Source of the DNA: Dokdonella sp.
GTDB lineage: Bacteria > Pseudomonadota > Gammaproteobacteria > Xanthomonadales > Rhodanobacteraceae
DNA length: 64,000 bases
NCBI GenBank assembly: GCA_023228465.1
Contig: JALOBC010000001.1
Coordinates: 124,001-188,000 of the forward strand
Reading direction: 5' to 3'
Under the pieces are notes generated by a model. That model did not search any database. It was given only the letters and a program-made list of their open reading frames with translations, and was not told the DNA's origin. The position numbers and the translations under genes were made by a program. Of this stretch, positions 11,054 to 19,054 are shown in pieces. Numbering within the stretch: position 1 is the stretch's first letter; each line of letters opens with the position of its first letter.

Positions 11054-12232
11054 ATGCCTCGTGCGGGCATGCTCCGGTGGTTGGCCGTGTTCGCGGTGCT
11101 TGCGCTGTTCATCGCGCCCGGCTTCGCGCAGGAAATCGACGCCGCCACGCGCGCCGCGCAGGAGAAGGCGGCCAGGCAGAAGCTCGACGCGGTACGCGCG
11201 GAACTGCGCGCGGTGGCCGAGGCCCAGCGGCACACGCGCGATGCGCGCGGCGACGCGTTTGCCGCCCTGCGCACGCAGGAACTGGCCGTGGCGGCCATGG
11301 CGCGCGAGGTCCAGGAACTCGACGCGCGCATGCATGACGAGGCGGCGCGCCTTGCGGAACTGGACACCCGCCGTCAGGCGCTGCACACCGAACTTGCCGC
11401 GCAGCGTGAATCGCTGGGGGAACTGCTGCGCTCGGCCTACGCCATCGGGCAGCATGCGCAGCTGCGCCAGATCCTGCAGCTGGACGACTTCTCGCGCATC
11501 TCCCGCGTGCTCGCCTACCACCGCTATTTCCAGCGCGCCCAGGTCAAGCGCATCGAGGCGCTGCTCGCGTCGATGCGCGAACTGGCCGTGCTCGAGCAGG
11601 CCATCCAGTTCACCACCGCCGAACTGGCGCGCGTGCGTGCCGAGCGCAGCGCCGAGGCCGAAAAGCTCGCTGCCGGCCGCGCCGAGCGCGAGCGCCTGGT
11701 GGCCGAGCTGGATGCCAGGCTCGGTGACCAGGCGGCGCGCATGGCCGCGCTCGGCAAGGATGAAGCCGCGCTCACGAGCCTGCTCGAAAAGCTGCGCGAC
11801 ATCTTTGCCGACATCCCGCCCCAGCTCACGCGTGCCGAATCGGTCGCCGCTGCCCGTGGGCGACTGGAATGGCCCCTGCGCGGACGCATTCTCACGGCCT
11901 ACGGCAGCTCCGACGATTCCGGTCGCAAGAGCAGCGGCATCCTCATCGCGGCCGCGCCCGGCAGCCAGGTGCACGCCATTTCGCACGGCCGGGTCGCCTT
12001 CGCCGATTGGCTGCGCGGCTATGGCCTCATCCTCATCCTCGACCACGGCGATGGCTATCTGAGCCTGTATGGCGGCAATGAAACCCTGCTCAAGGATGTG
12101 GGCGACTGGGTCGATGCCGGCGAGGTCGTCGCCACCAGCGGCGCCAGCGGCGGGCAGAAGCACGCCGGTCTGTATTTCGAGCTGCGCGTGAAGGGCAAGC
12201 CGGCGGACCCGCGTGGATGGCTGAAGAAATAG
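11054..12232 (+). CDS. envC: murein hydrolase activator EnvC (M23 peptidase fold)
   Basis: Encodes about 392 residues: a signal peptide ending at GFAQ, then a long coiled coil (residues ~20-230), then an LytM/M23 domain (~260-390) ending in GLYFELRVKGKPADPRGWL. In EnvC the LytM domain is degenerate and activates the amidases AmiA/B at the septum rather than cutting peptidoglycan. Here the HxH-type metal site also seems incomplete: it reads LDHGDGYLSLYGG. The start is uncertain: a GTG at 11027 would overlap gpmI; the ATG at 11054 gives the better signal peptide. Confidence 0.9.
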   Translation: MPRAGMLRWLAVFAVLALFIAPGFAQEIDAATRAAQEKAARQKLDAVRAELRAVAEAQRHTRDARGDAFAALRTQELAVAAMAREVQELDARMHDEAARLAELDTRRQALHTELAAQRESLGELLRSAYAIGQHAQLRQILQLDDFSRISRVLAYHRYFQRAQVKRIEALLASMRELAVLEQAIQFTTAELARVRAERSAEAEKLAAGRAERERLVAELDARLGDQAARMAALGKDEAALTSLLEKLRDIFADIPPQLTRAESVAAARGRLEWPLRGRILTAYGSSDDSGRKSSGILIAAAPGSQVHAISHGRVAFADWLRGYGLILILDHGDGYLSLYGGNETLLKDVGDWVDAGEVVATSGASGGQKHAGLYFELRVKGKPADPRGWLKK

Positions 12233-12377
12233 CGCGGCCTGAAGGCAGGTCGGCGCCGGCCTCCGGAAGCGGCGCGATGCTCCGCACCGCGCGAACCCTT
12301 GTCCGGGCACGCGGTCTCAGGCAGCAGGGCGAGGCCGGCTTGGCGTACACTCGCCTGTCACCCGAGAGGTAGTTTCG

Positions 12378-13730
12378 ATGTCCGCGCGTTTCCTCGCGTT
12401 TCTGCTCCTTGCCGCGACCACCAGCTGGGCGCTGGCCGAACCGCCGCCCGCCAGCGTGCCCGCGGGCGAATCCGCAGCAGTCCCGGCCCCCGCGCAGGAA
12501 GTGGCCCCGGCGCAAGCCGCGTCCAAGGGCGTCCCGCTGGAGGATATCCGCACCTTCACGGCCGTGTACGAACTGGTCAAGCGCACCTATGTCGATCCGG
12601 TGGACGACCACCGCCTGATGCAGGCGGCGATCGGCGGCCTGCTGGCCGGGCTGGATCCGCACAGCGAGTACCTGGACAAGGACCAGGTCGAGGAACTCGC
12701 CGAGGATACGACCGGCAGCTACGACGGCCTCGGCGTCGAGGTCATGCAGGTGCAGGGCACCTTGCGCGTGATCGCCCCCATCGACGATTCCCCCGCCGCG
12801 CGCGCCGGGGTGCGCGCCGGCGACATCATCGTCAGCATCGACGGCAAGCCGGTGCAGGCGGACGACCTGGACGGCGCGGTGGCCCGCCTGCGGGGCGCGG
12901 TCGGCACCAAGATCACGCTCGGTGTGCTGCACGAGCAGGAAAGCGTGCCGGTGGACATCACCGTCACGCGCGGGGTGATCCGTGTCGCCAGTGCGCGCGG
13001 ACGCCTGCTCGAACCGGGCTATGCGTACCTGCGCGTCAGCCAGTTCCAGGACGATACCGGCAATCAGCTCCGGCGCAGCGTCGAGCGCCTGGTGACCGGC
13101 AACAAGGCACCGCTTCGCGGCGCCGTGCTGGATCTGCGCAGCAACCCCGGCGGCCTGCTCACCGCCGCGGTCGAAGTCGGCAACGCCTTCCTCGACGGGG
13201 GGCTCATCGTCACCACGCGTGGCCGCACGCCGGAGTCGGACATGAGCTTCAGCGCCACGCCGGGCGGCGACGTGCTGCATGGTGCGCCGCTGGTGGTACT
13301 GATCGACCATGGCACCGCATCGGCCGCCGAGATCGTGGCCGGCGCCCTCAAGGACAACCACCGCGCCCTGCTGATGGGCCGGCGCAGCTTCGGCAAGGGT
13401 TCGGTGCAGACCGTGTTGCCGCTGGATGCCGACCACGCCGTGAAACTGACCACGGCGCGCTACTACACGCCGAACGGCACCTCCATCCAGGCGGAAGGCA
13501 TCGAGCCCGACATCACCCTGGCCGACCTCGCCCTCACCCCGCGCGAACGCCCCGCCGTGCAAATGCTGGGCGAGCGTGACCTGCCCAACCATCTCAAGGG
13601 CAGCAACGAGGGCGAAGCACCGGCCGCCGGGGGGCCGGCGCGCGGTGTGGAACAGGATTACGCCCTCAACGAAGCGCTGAACGCGCTCAAGGCGCTGGCG
13701 CTGCGCGCCAGCCGCCACACCCAGGGTTGA
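12378..13730 (+). CDS. ctpA: S41 family C-terminal processing peptidase
   Basis: Encodes 450 residues, an exported serine protease. A signal peptide (residues 1-20) is followed by an Ala/Pro-rich linker, a PDZ domain (~95-180, with YDGLGVEV and SPAARAGVRAGDIIVSIDGKPV) and the S41 protease domain. The catalytic Ser315 lies in GTASAAEI and Lys340 in RRSFGKGSVQ, the usual spacing. These proteases trim periplasmic or lipoprotein substrates and often control murein endopeptidases, which fits its position after envC. It stands 145 bases downstream of envC on the same strand. Confidence 0.92.
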   Translation: MSARFLAFLLLAATTSWALAEPPPASVPAGESAAVPAPAQEVAPAQAASKGVPLEDIRTFTAVYELVKRTYVDPVDDHRLMQAAIGGLLAGLDPHSEYLDKDQVEELAEDTTGSYDGLGVEVMQVQGTLRVIAPIDDSPAARAGVRAGDIIVSIDGKPVQADDLDGAVARLRGAVGTKITLGVLHEQESVPVDITVTRGVIRVASARGRLLEPGYAYLRVSQFQDDTGNQLRRSVERLVTGNKAPLRGAVLDLRSNPGGLLTAAVEVGNAFLDGGLIVTTRGRTPESDMSFSATPGGDVLHGAPLVVLIDHGTASAAEIVAGALKDNHRALLMGRRSFGKGSVQTVLPLDADHAVKLTTARYYTPNGTSIQAEGIEPDITLADLALTPRERPAVQMLGERDLPNHLKGSNEGEAPAAGGPARGVEQDYALNEALNALKALALRASRHTQG

Positions 13731-13775
13731 TCGCGCCGGCCGCGCCGCGGGCGGCGGGCTTGCTAGGCACTCGGC

Positions 13776-14102
13776 TCAGCGCCCGCGCGGCGGCGGCAGC
13801 GGGAAGGGCGTGATCTTTTCCCCGCTGCCGGCATCGCGGATCGCCAGCGTGCCGCGTCGCGTCACTTCTTCTATGCGCACCACGGCATGCAGTGGCAGGT
13901 GCAGTACGCGTGTGTCGCGAAACTCCTCGCGCAGCCGTTCCTCGGTCGGATCGATCACCCGGCCTTCGCCTGGCGGATCGAACTCCAGGCCGCCGATCTC
14001 GATGAAGCCCCACAGGTCGCTCGAGGCGACCCGGCGGGCATAGAGTTCGATGCTCTTGCCCTGGTCGAGGAAGGTGACTTTGTAGAGCGTGGTCTTGGGC
14101 AT
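13776..14102 (-). CDS. DUF1820 family protein
   Basis: Encodes 108 residues. The sequence begins MPKTTLYKVTFLDQGKSIELYAR and contains GFIEIGGLEFD and a VDP-like ending typical of DUF1820, small cytoplasmic proteins of Gammaproteobacteria with no known function. There is no signal peptide or membrane segment. The conserved core (residues 5-90) is predominantly beta-strand in pattern. It is convergent with ctpA, 45 bases away, and sits upstream of nothing obvious on its own strand. Confidence 0.85.
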   Translation of the reverse strand: MPKTTLYKVTFLDQGKSIELYARRVASSDLWGFIEIGGLEFDPPGEGRVIDPTEERLREEFRDTRVLHLPLHAVVRIEEVTRRGTLAIRDAGSGEKITPFPLPPPRGR

Positions 14103-14187
14103 GGGACAGTGGGGCCGGTTGGGGTTGCGAGGCGCAGCGGCGGTCAGTGGCTGTCGCGGGCGCTGCCTGCCGGGCCGATGCCCGGCG

Positions 14188-14871
14188 CTAGTTCCTCAAC
14201 CGCCGTGCGATGGCCGGTCGCGACAGCAGCGCGAACAGCACGCCGATGGCGAAGCCGCTGACATGCGTCCACCAGGCGATCGCGCCGAAGGCCGGGCCAA
14301 TATAGGTGAACAGGAGCTGCAGCATGGCCCAGAAGCCGATCAGCAGCGGTGCTGGAATGCGCACGAACTCCAGGAACGCTCCCAGCGGCAGCACCAGCCC
14401 CAGGCGCGCGCGCGGGAACAGGGCCAGATAGGCACCGACCACGGTCGAAACCGCGCCGCTGGAGCCCACGATCGGCGCGTGGGTGCCAGCCAGCATGGCC
14501 GCCCCGACCAGGTTGGCCAGCGCGCCACCGAGCACGAACAGGGCGAGGTAGCGCCGCGTGCCCAGGGTGCGTTCGGCCGGCACGCCGAAGACGATCAGGA
14601 ACAGCATGTTGCCGGTGACGTGCAACCAGTCGGCGTGGATGAAGATGGCACTGACCAGGCGCAGTGCGCGCAGCTCGATCAGTTGCTGCCCCCACGGCAC
14701 GTGGCTGTCGAGCACGGCCGAAGGCACGGTGCCCCAGCGTGTCAGCACGCCCAGGCGTTCGGCCGCCGGCAGGCTGCTCAACCACAGGAACGCCAGCATG
14801 CATGCGGCGACGATGAGCATCGTTGCCCACGGCGGTTGCGGCTTGCGCCGGCTGGGCAGGTTGACGAACAA
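14188..14871 (-). CDS. rhomboid family intramembrane serine protease
   Basis: Encodes 227 residues with about six hydrophobic segments. The rhomboid signature is present: WLHVTGNMLFL near residues 78-88, the active-site GSSGA (Ser near residue 138) and a histidine-containing late helix (WWTHVSGFAIG near 205). Rhomboids cleave transmembrane segments of membrane proteins within the bilayer. The gene follows gspB on the same strand with only eight bases between them, so they could be co-transcribed. Substrate unknown. Confidence 0.9.
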   Translation of the reverse strand: MFVNLPSRRKPQPPWATMLIVAACMLAFLWLSSLPAAERLGVLTRWGTVPSAVLDSHVPWGQQLIELRALRLVSAIFIHADWLHVTGNMLFLIVFGVPAERTLGTRRYLALFVLGGALANLVGAAMLAGTHAPIVGSSGAVSTVVGAYLALFPRARLGLVLPLGAFLEFVRIPAPLLIGFWAMLQLLFTYIGPAFGAIAWWTHVSGFAIGVLFALLSRPAIARRLRN

Positions 14872-14879
14872 GACCGGCC

Positions 14880-15767
14880 TCAGCGCCCATCGCGCGGCCA
14901 GGTGAAGCGCTGGCCGTGGAACTCCAGCACCACGCCCTCGGGACGGATTTCGCGCAGGATCAGGTCATCGACGATGGTGTCGCCTTCCGCATGACGCTCG
15001 CCGTCGATCACCACGAAGCGCGCCGCAGGGTCGCTGGCATAGACGTGCAGGGTGAGGACGATGGGCGGGATGTCCTTGCGCACCGCATAAGGCAGTTCCC
15101 ACAGCGTGGGCAGTGCCGGTGTGGCTGGGCTGGGCGCAGGTGCCGGCCGCGCCGGGGCGGCAGGCGATGCAGCCGGTGCGGCTTGGGCCGGCGATGGTGT
15201 CGCGGCGGGTTGGGCCTGGTCGGGCGTTGCCGGCGGCGCAACGGGTTCGCGCGTCGCGGGTGCAGGTTCCCTGGTGCGCGCATTCGGTTGTGCGCTGCTG
15301 GCTGGCGTGGTGGCCGACGGCCCTTCAGGTACGGGGCGACTGCGCGGCCCGCGCGTAAGTTCCGTCGGCGCGGTCTGCGGCAGGACCGCGCCGGGACGAT
15401 CGGCCTGGTTGCCGGGATCGATCAGCTTGATGTCGCTTTCCAGGCCGGCATCCGACGCATCGGCCGGGGGGCTCGGCAGCGGTTTCTGTGTGCCCGGTCG
15501 GGCGCGCGCCGGCGGTGCGGGCTGTGCCGGGCGGTGGTCGGCCTGGTCGTCGGCGGCGAGGGCCACCGCCGGGGCGGGCGGCGGGGCTGAGGCGGGTCCG
15601 CGCGACAGCCACCAGCCCACGCCGACGGCGACGACGATGAGTGCCGCCAACCACGGCAGGACGCTGCGCCGGCGCCGCATCAGCGGCGGCGGCGAGCCGA
15701 GCGTCGGCGCCTCGCCGAGGCGGCGCTGCTGTTCGGATTTCCTCAGGGCTTCGAGTATCAGCGACAT
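14880..15767 (-). CDS. gspB: general secretion pathway protein B (ExeB-like)
   Basis: Encodes 295 residues. The N-terminus MSLILEALRKSEQQRRLGEAP is diagnostic for GspB/ExeB, followed by one membrane helix (~37-53), a long Pro/Ala-rich periplasmic linker (~55-210) and a C-terminal domain (~215-295) with VYASDPAARFVVIDG. With ExeA it helps assemble the type II secretin across the peptidoglycan layer. The gene lies 69 bases downstream of gspA, and the rest of the type II secretion genes are not in the window. Confidence 0.9.
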   Translation of the reverse strand: MSLILEALRKSEQQRRLGEAPTLGSPPPLMRRRRSVLPWLAALIVVAVGVGWWLSRGPASAPPPAPAVALAADDQADHRPAQPAPPARARPGTQKPLPSPPADASDAGLESDIKLIDPGNQADRPGAVLPQTAPTELTRGPRSRPVPEGPSATTPASSAQPNARTREPAPATREPVAPPATPDQAQPAATPSPAQAAPAASPAAPARPAPAPSPATPALPTLWELPYAVRKDIPPIVLTLHVYASDPAARFVVIDGERHAEGDTIVDDLILREIRPEGVVLEFHGQRFTWPRDGR

Positions 15768-15836
15768 GCTTGGTTTCCGTTGGCGATCACGCCACGCTGT
15801 CCACGGCGGTGGGTCCGAGGGTGCGCGGGCACCGCG

Positions 15837-17420
15837 TCATTGCACGGTTCTGGCCAGATGCGGACCCGCATCGTCCAGCGCCGAGAGGGCAAACAGGGTT
15901 TCCGACCCGATGATGCCGTCGGCGCGGATGCCGAAGGCTTGCTGCAGCGCGCGCACACGCGCTTCCAGCGCCGGGCCGAACACCTCGGGCGTGGTGGCCT
16001 CCACGCCGTCGAAGGTCTTCAGGCGGGCGTTGACCCAGGCCACCGCCGGCCCCATGGCGCCCAGGGCCAGCGTGGCCGGGATATCGGCGGGCTGGCGCCA
16101 CAACGCGACGAACTCGCCCTGCCAGAAATGCGCCAGGTCCGCGCGGGCGATCTCGTGGCGCTCACCTGCGACATCCAGTCGCACCTTGCGTTCCCCCACG
16201 CCCTGCAGCACGGCGAAGACCGGCTGCCCGGGCGGGCCAAGCAGCAGGATCAGCGGGCGATCGAAGCGTGCGAGCTGGGGCAGCGTGGCCTTGCCGCGCA
16301 GGCAGGCAACGCCGGGCGCGATGATGGCGGGGCAGCGGCTGGCGGTGCGCACGGACACTTCGCCCGCATCGACCTGCCAGCGTGCCAGCAACTCGCCGTA
16401 CGCACCCAGCTCGGTATCCGGCGCGGTCGCGATCTGCGCAGCCAATGCCGCCGCGGCCGCATCCGGCGCCTGCGGTGCCGGCGCCGGGGGCGGTGTGGGC
16501 GGCACCTCCTGCCAGCGCTGCCAGCCGAACACGACACCGGCGGCGAGCAGCACCGTGGCCGCCGCGGCCATCCAGCGGCCATGCCGGCGCAGCCAGTAGC
16601 GCGCGTTGCCGGGCAGCGTCTCGTCGGCTGCGCGATTGACCAGGCGTTCGCCGATGCTGCCCTGTTCACGTGCATAGCCGGCCATCAGCGCCCGGTCGGC
16701 GACGATGTTGATGAGGCGCGGGATGCCGCCCGAGCGCTGGTAGAGCGCCTTCAGGCCCAGCCGCGTGAACGGCATGCGCGCGGCGCCCGCCACCGCCATG
16801 CGGTGGCGCACATAGCTTTCCGCCTCGGCGCTGTCGAGCGGCGTCAGGTGGTAGCGCGCGGTGATGCGCTGGGCGAGCTGGCGCAGTTCCGGTCGCTCCA
16901 GCTGGTCGCGCAGTTCGGGCTGGCCAAGCAGGATGATCTGCAGGAGCTTCTGGGTCGGCGTTTCCAGGTTGGTCAGCAGGCGGATCTGTTCCAGCGCTTC
17001 GATGGACAGGTTCTGCGCTTCGTCCACGATCAGCACCACGCGCAGGCCCTGCGCGTAGGCATCCAGCAGGAAGGCGTTCAACGTATCGGTGAGTGCCTTG
17101 AGGCTGCCCCGCCGGCCGTCGATGGGAAGCTTGAGCTCTTCGCAGACCGCTTCCACCAGTTCCACCGGCGAGAGCGTCGGATTCAGTACCAGCGCGACGC
17201 GCGTGTTCTCCGGCAATTGCTCGAGCAGCAGGCGGCACAGGGTCGTCTTGCCGGTGCCGACCTCGCCGGTGAGCTGCACGAAGCCGCCGCCACCGCCCTT
17301 GCCGATGCCGTAGAGCAGGTGCGCAAGCGCGTCCCGGTGCCGATCCGAAAGGAACACGTAACGCGGATCGGGCGTGATCGAGAAGGGCGCCTCGCGGAGG
17401 CCGTAATACTCCAGATACAT
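15837..17420 (-). CDS. gspA: ExeA-type AAA ATPase with peptidoglycan-binding end
   Basis: Encodes 527 residues. The start MYLEYYGLREAPFSITPDP is typical of ExeA/GspA. The AAA domain shows Walker A GEVGTGKTT (residues 52-60), Walker B VLIVDEAQ (~132-139), then a membrane helix (~279-297) and a periplasmic part that ends in a peptidoglycan-binding domain (RVRALQQAFGIRADGIIGSETLF). ExeA uses ATP and binds peptidoglycan to help the secretin multimerise. It is the first gene of a gspA-gspB-rhomboid set. Confidence 0.92.
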   Translation of the reverse strand: MYLEYYGLREAPFSITPDPRYVFLSDRHRDALAHLLYGIGKGGGGGFVQLTGEVGTGKTTLCRLLLEQLPENTRVALVLNPTLSPVELVEAVCEELKLPIDGRRGSLKALTDTLNAFLLDAYAQGLRVVLIVDEAQNLSIEALEQIRLLTNLETPTQKLLQIILLGQPELRDQLERPELRQLAQRITARYHLTPLDSAEAESYVRHRMAVAGAARMPFTRLGLKALYQRSGGIPRLINIVADRALMAGYAREQGSIGERLVNRAADETLPGNARYWLRRHGRWMAAAATVLLAAGVVFGWQRWQEVPPTPPPAPAPQAPDAAAAALAAQIATAPDTELGAYGELLARWQVDAGEVSVRTASRCPAIIAPGVACLRGKATLPQLARFDRPLILLLGPPGQPVFAVLQGVGERKVRLDVAGERHEIARADLAHFWQGEFVALWRQPADIPATLALGAMGPAVAWVNARLKTFDGVEATTPEVFGPALEARVRALQQAFGIRADGIIGSETLFALSALDDAGPHLARTVQ

Positions 17421-17519
17421 GCCGCTACTTTAACCGAGGCGACGTGCCAGCGGCGCCGGCTTGCGACCTGCCCCGCCTGCTGTGCGATCATCGCCCTGTC
17501 TCCACGCGGGAGAAGTCCC

Positions 17520-18062
17520 ATGCACTGGCTGGTCTGGCTGGGTTGGCCGCTCGCGCTCGTCGCGCTGGCGGTGGCCCTGTGGCTGTGGCGGCAATTGCGC
17601 GCCGAGCGGGGCCGCGCCAGCGAATTGCTGTGCGCGCGGATGGAGGTGGAGAACCGTTTCGACGAAATGCAGACGCAGCTGGCCGCCCAGGCCGGCTGGG
17701 TCGATCCGCACGAAGCGTTCCAGCGGATCGCCGAGCCGCTGCGGGAAGGGGTGGCCGCGGTGCGCGGGCAGTTGCGTGAAGTCGGTGCGGGCGTGGATGA
17801 CTACCGCGCGCACGTGCAGCGCTTCGATGCGGCCGTGCAGTATTGCCTGCAGCCGGTGGAACTCATCTTCGGTGCCGACAAGAAGGGGCTCGACGAATTG
17901 GTGAGCCATGTCGAGGGCGCACGGCGGGCGCTGTTCGAGGCACGTACGGCGCTGCTTGCCCATCCCGTGCACGCCGCCACCCCGGATGCCGGTGCGGCTC
18001 GCCTGGCGCAACTGGAGAGCCGTCTGCGCGAGTCGGCGGACGAGCCGCAGCACGCGGACTGA
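17520..18062 (+). CDS. hypothetical membrane-anchored protein
   Basis: Encodes 180 residues: one N-terminal membrane helix (WLVWLGWPLALVALAVALWLW) and a long amphipathic helical region without Cys clusters or known motifs. The pattern resembles coiled-coil proteins of the RmuC type, but it is too short for a nuclease and no family is claimed. ATG at 17520 follows a GGGAGAAG-like ribosome-binding site, and the stop is six bases before the next start, so the two are one transcript. It is divergent from gspA. Confidence 0.7.
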   Translation: MHWLVWLGWPLALVALAVALWLWRQLRAERGRASELLCARMEVENRFDEMQTQLAAQAGWVDPHEAFQRIAEPLREGVAAVRGQLREVGAGVDDYRAHVQRFDAAVQYCLQPVELIFGADKKGLDELVSHVEGARRALFEARTALLAHPVHAATPDAGAARLAQLESRLRESADEPQHAD

Positions 18063-18068
18063 GGCGCC

Positions 18069-18929
18069 ATGCCGGTGTGCCTGGTGTTCGGCGCGAGCGG
18101 CGCGATCGGTCGCTTCCTGCTGCCGCGCCTGGGCGGGGCCGGGATCGATGTGCTGGCGGTGAGCCGGCAGCCGCGGGCATTGCGTGCCGGCCTGCGCTGG
18201 CTGGTGGCCGACCTGCACGGATCCATGCCGGCGCTGCCGGCGGTGGAACAGGTGTTCAGCCTCGGCCCGCTGGATGCCTTCGCCCAATGGTTCGCAGGCG
18301 CGGACGCAGTGCGGCCGGCGCGCATCGTGGCCATCGGTTCGATGAGCATCGACAGCAAGCGCGTCTCCAGCGACCCGGCCGAACGCGACCTGGCGCTGCG
18401 GTTGGCCGCGGCCGAGGCGCAACTGGCGGCCGCGGCGGCGGCACGCGGCTGCGCATTGACCGTGTTCCGTCCCACCCTGATCTACGGCGCCGGCAGCGAT
18501 CGCAGTCTCGCCCCGATTGCGCGTTTCGCCCTGCGCTGGCGGGTGTTCCCGCGCCTGCATGGCGCCACCGGCCTGCGCCAGCCGGTGCATGCCGACGACC
18601 TCGCCGCGGCCTGCCTGGCGGTGCTGGGTGCGCCGCGCAGCATCGGTCGCACCTATGCGCTGGGTGGCGGCGAGCGCCTGGCCTTCGCCAGCATGCTCGA
18701 ACGCCTGCGTCTGGCCCTGCCGCGGCGCACCTTGGCGGTGCCGGTGCCGCTGGCCGCGCTGGGCGGCCTGGCCCGCGTGGGCGAACGCCTGGGCCTGCCG
18801 CGCGCCGGTGCGGCCGCGATCGCACGCTTGACCACGGACCTGGTGGCCGACCATGCGCAGGCGGTGGAGGATTTCGGCTGGGCACCGCGCCCATTCGTGC
18901 CCGATCCGGCCCATTGGCCACGCGATTGA
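18069..18929 (+). CDS. NAD(P)-dependent epimerase/dehydratase-like (SDR) protein
   Basis: Encodes 286 residues. A Rossmann fold starts at residue 4 with VFGASGAIGRFLLPRL (GxxGxxG) and the first beta-alpha-beta unit. The Tyr-Lys pair of classical extended SDRs is not obvious: the region around RVSSDPAE lacks YxxxK, so it may be an atypical, nucleotide-binding member. TLIYGAGSDRS and QPVHADDLAAACL (residues ~135-185) match the extended SDR pattern. Substrate unknown. It is seven bases downstream of the previous gene. Confidence 0.8.
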   Translation: MPVCLVFGASGAIGRFLLPRLGGAGIDVLAVSRQPRALRAGLRWLVADLHGSMPALPAVEQVFSLGPLDAFAQWFAGADAVRPARIVAIGSMSIDSKRVSSDPAERDLALRLAAAEAQLAAAAAARGCALTVFRPTLIYGAGSDRSLAPIARFALRWRVFPRLHGATGLRQPVHADDLAAACLAVLGAPRSIGRTYALGGGERLAFASMLERLRLALPRRTLAVPVPLAALGGLARVGERLGLPRAGAAAIARLTTDLVADHAQAVEDFGWAPRPFVPDPAHWPRD

Positions 18930-19054
18930 GGTGCCGGATGCCGCGGGTGGGTGGTTTTCGCCGCAGTGCAGCGTTGCCATGGTGCAGCGGGACGACCTAA
19001 GATGCCCTGCGATTCCGGAAACCGGATTCCGGGCGCCATCCAGAGGGGCAACTC

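Noticed and set aside
15780-17519. Long plus-strand extension upstream of the gene at 17520
   Set aside because: It runs opposite gspA and is Arg/Gln-rich with no domain; only the part from 17520 has a membrane helix and start site.
17430-18980. 516-codon minus-strand frame opposite two plus-strand genes
   Set aside because: Composition typical of an antisense shadow (His/Gln/Arg-rich), and the plus-strand genes have good motifs.
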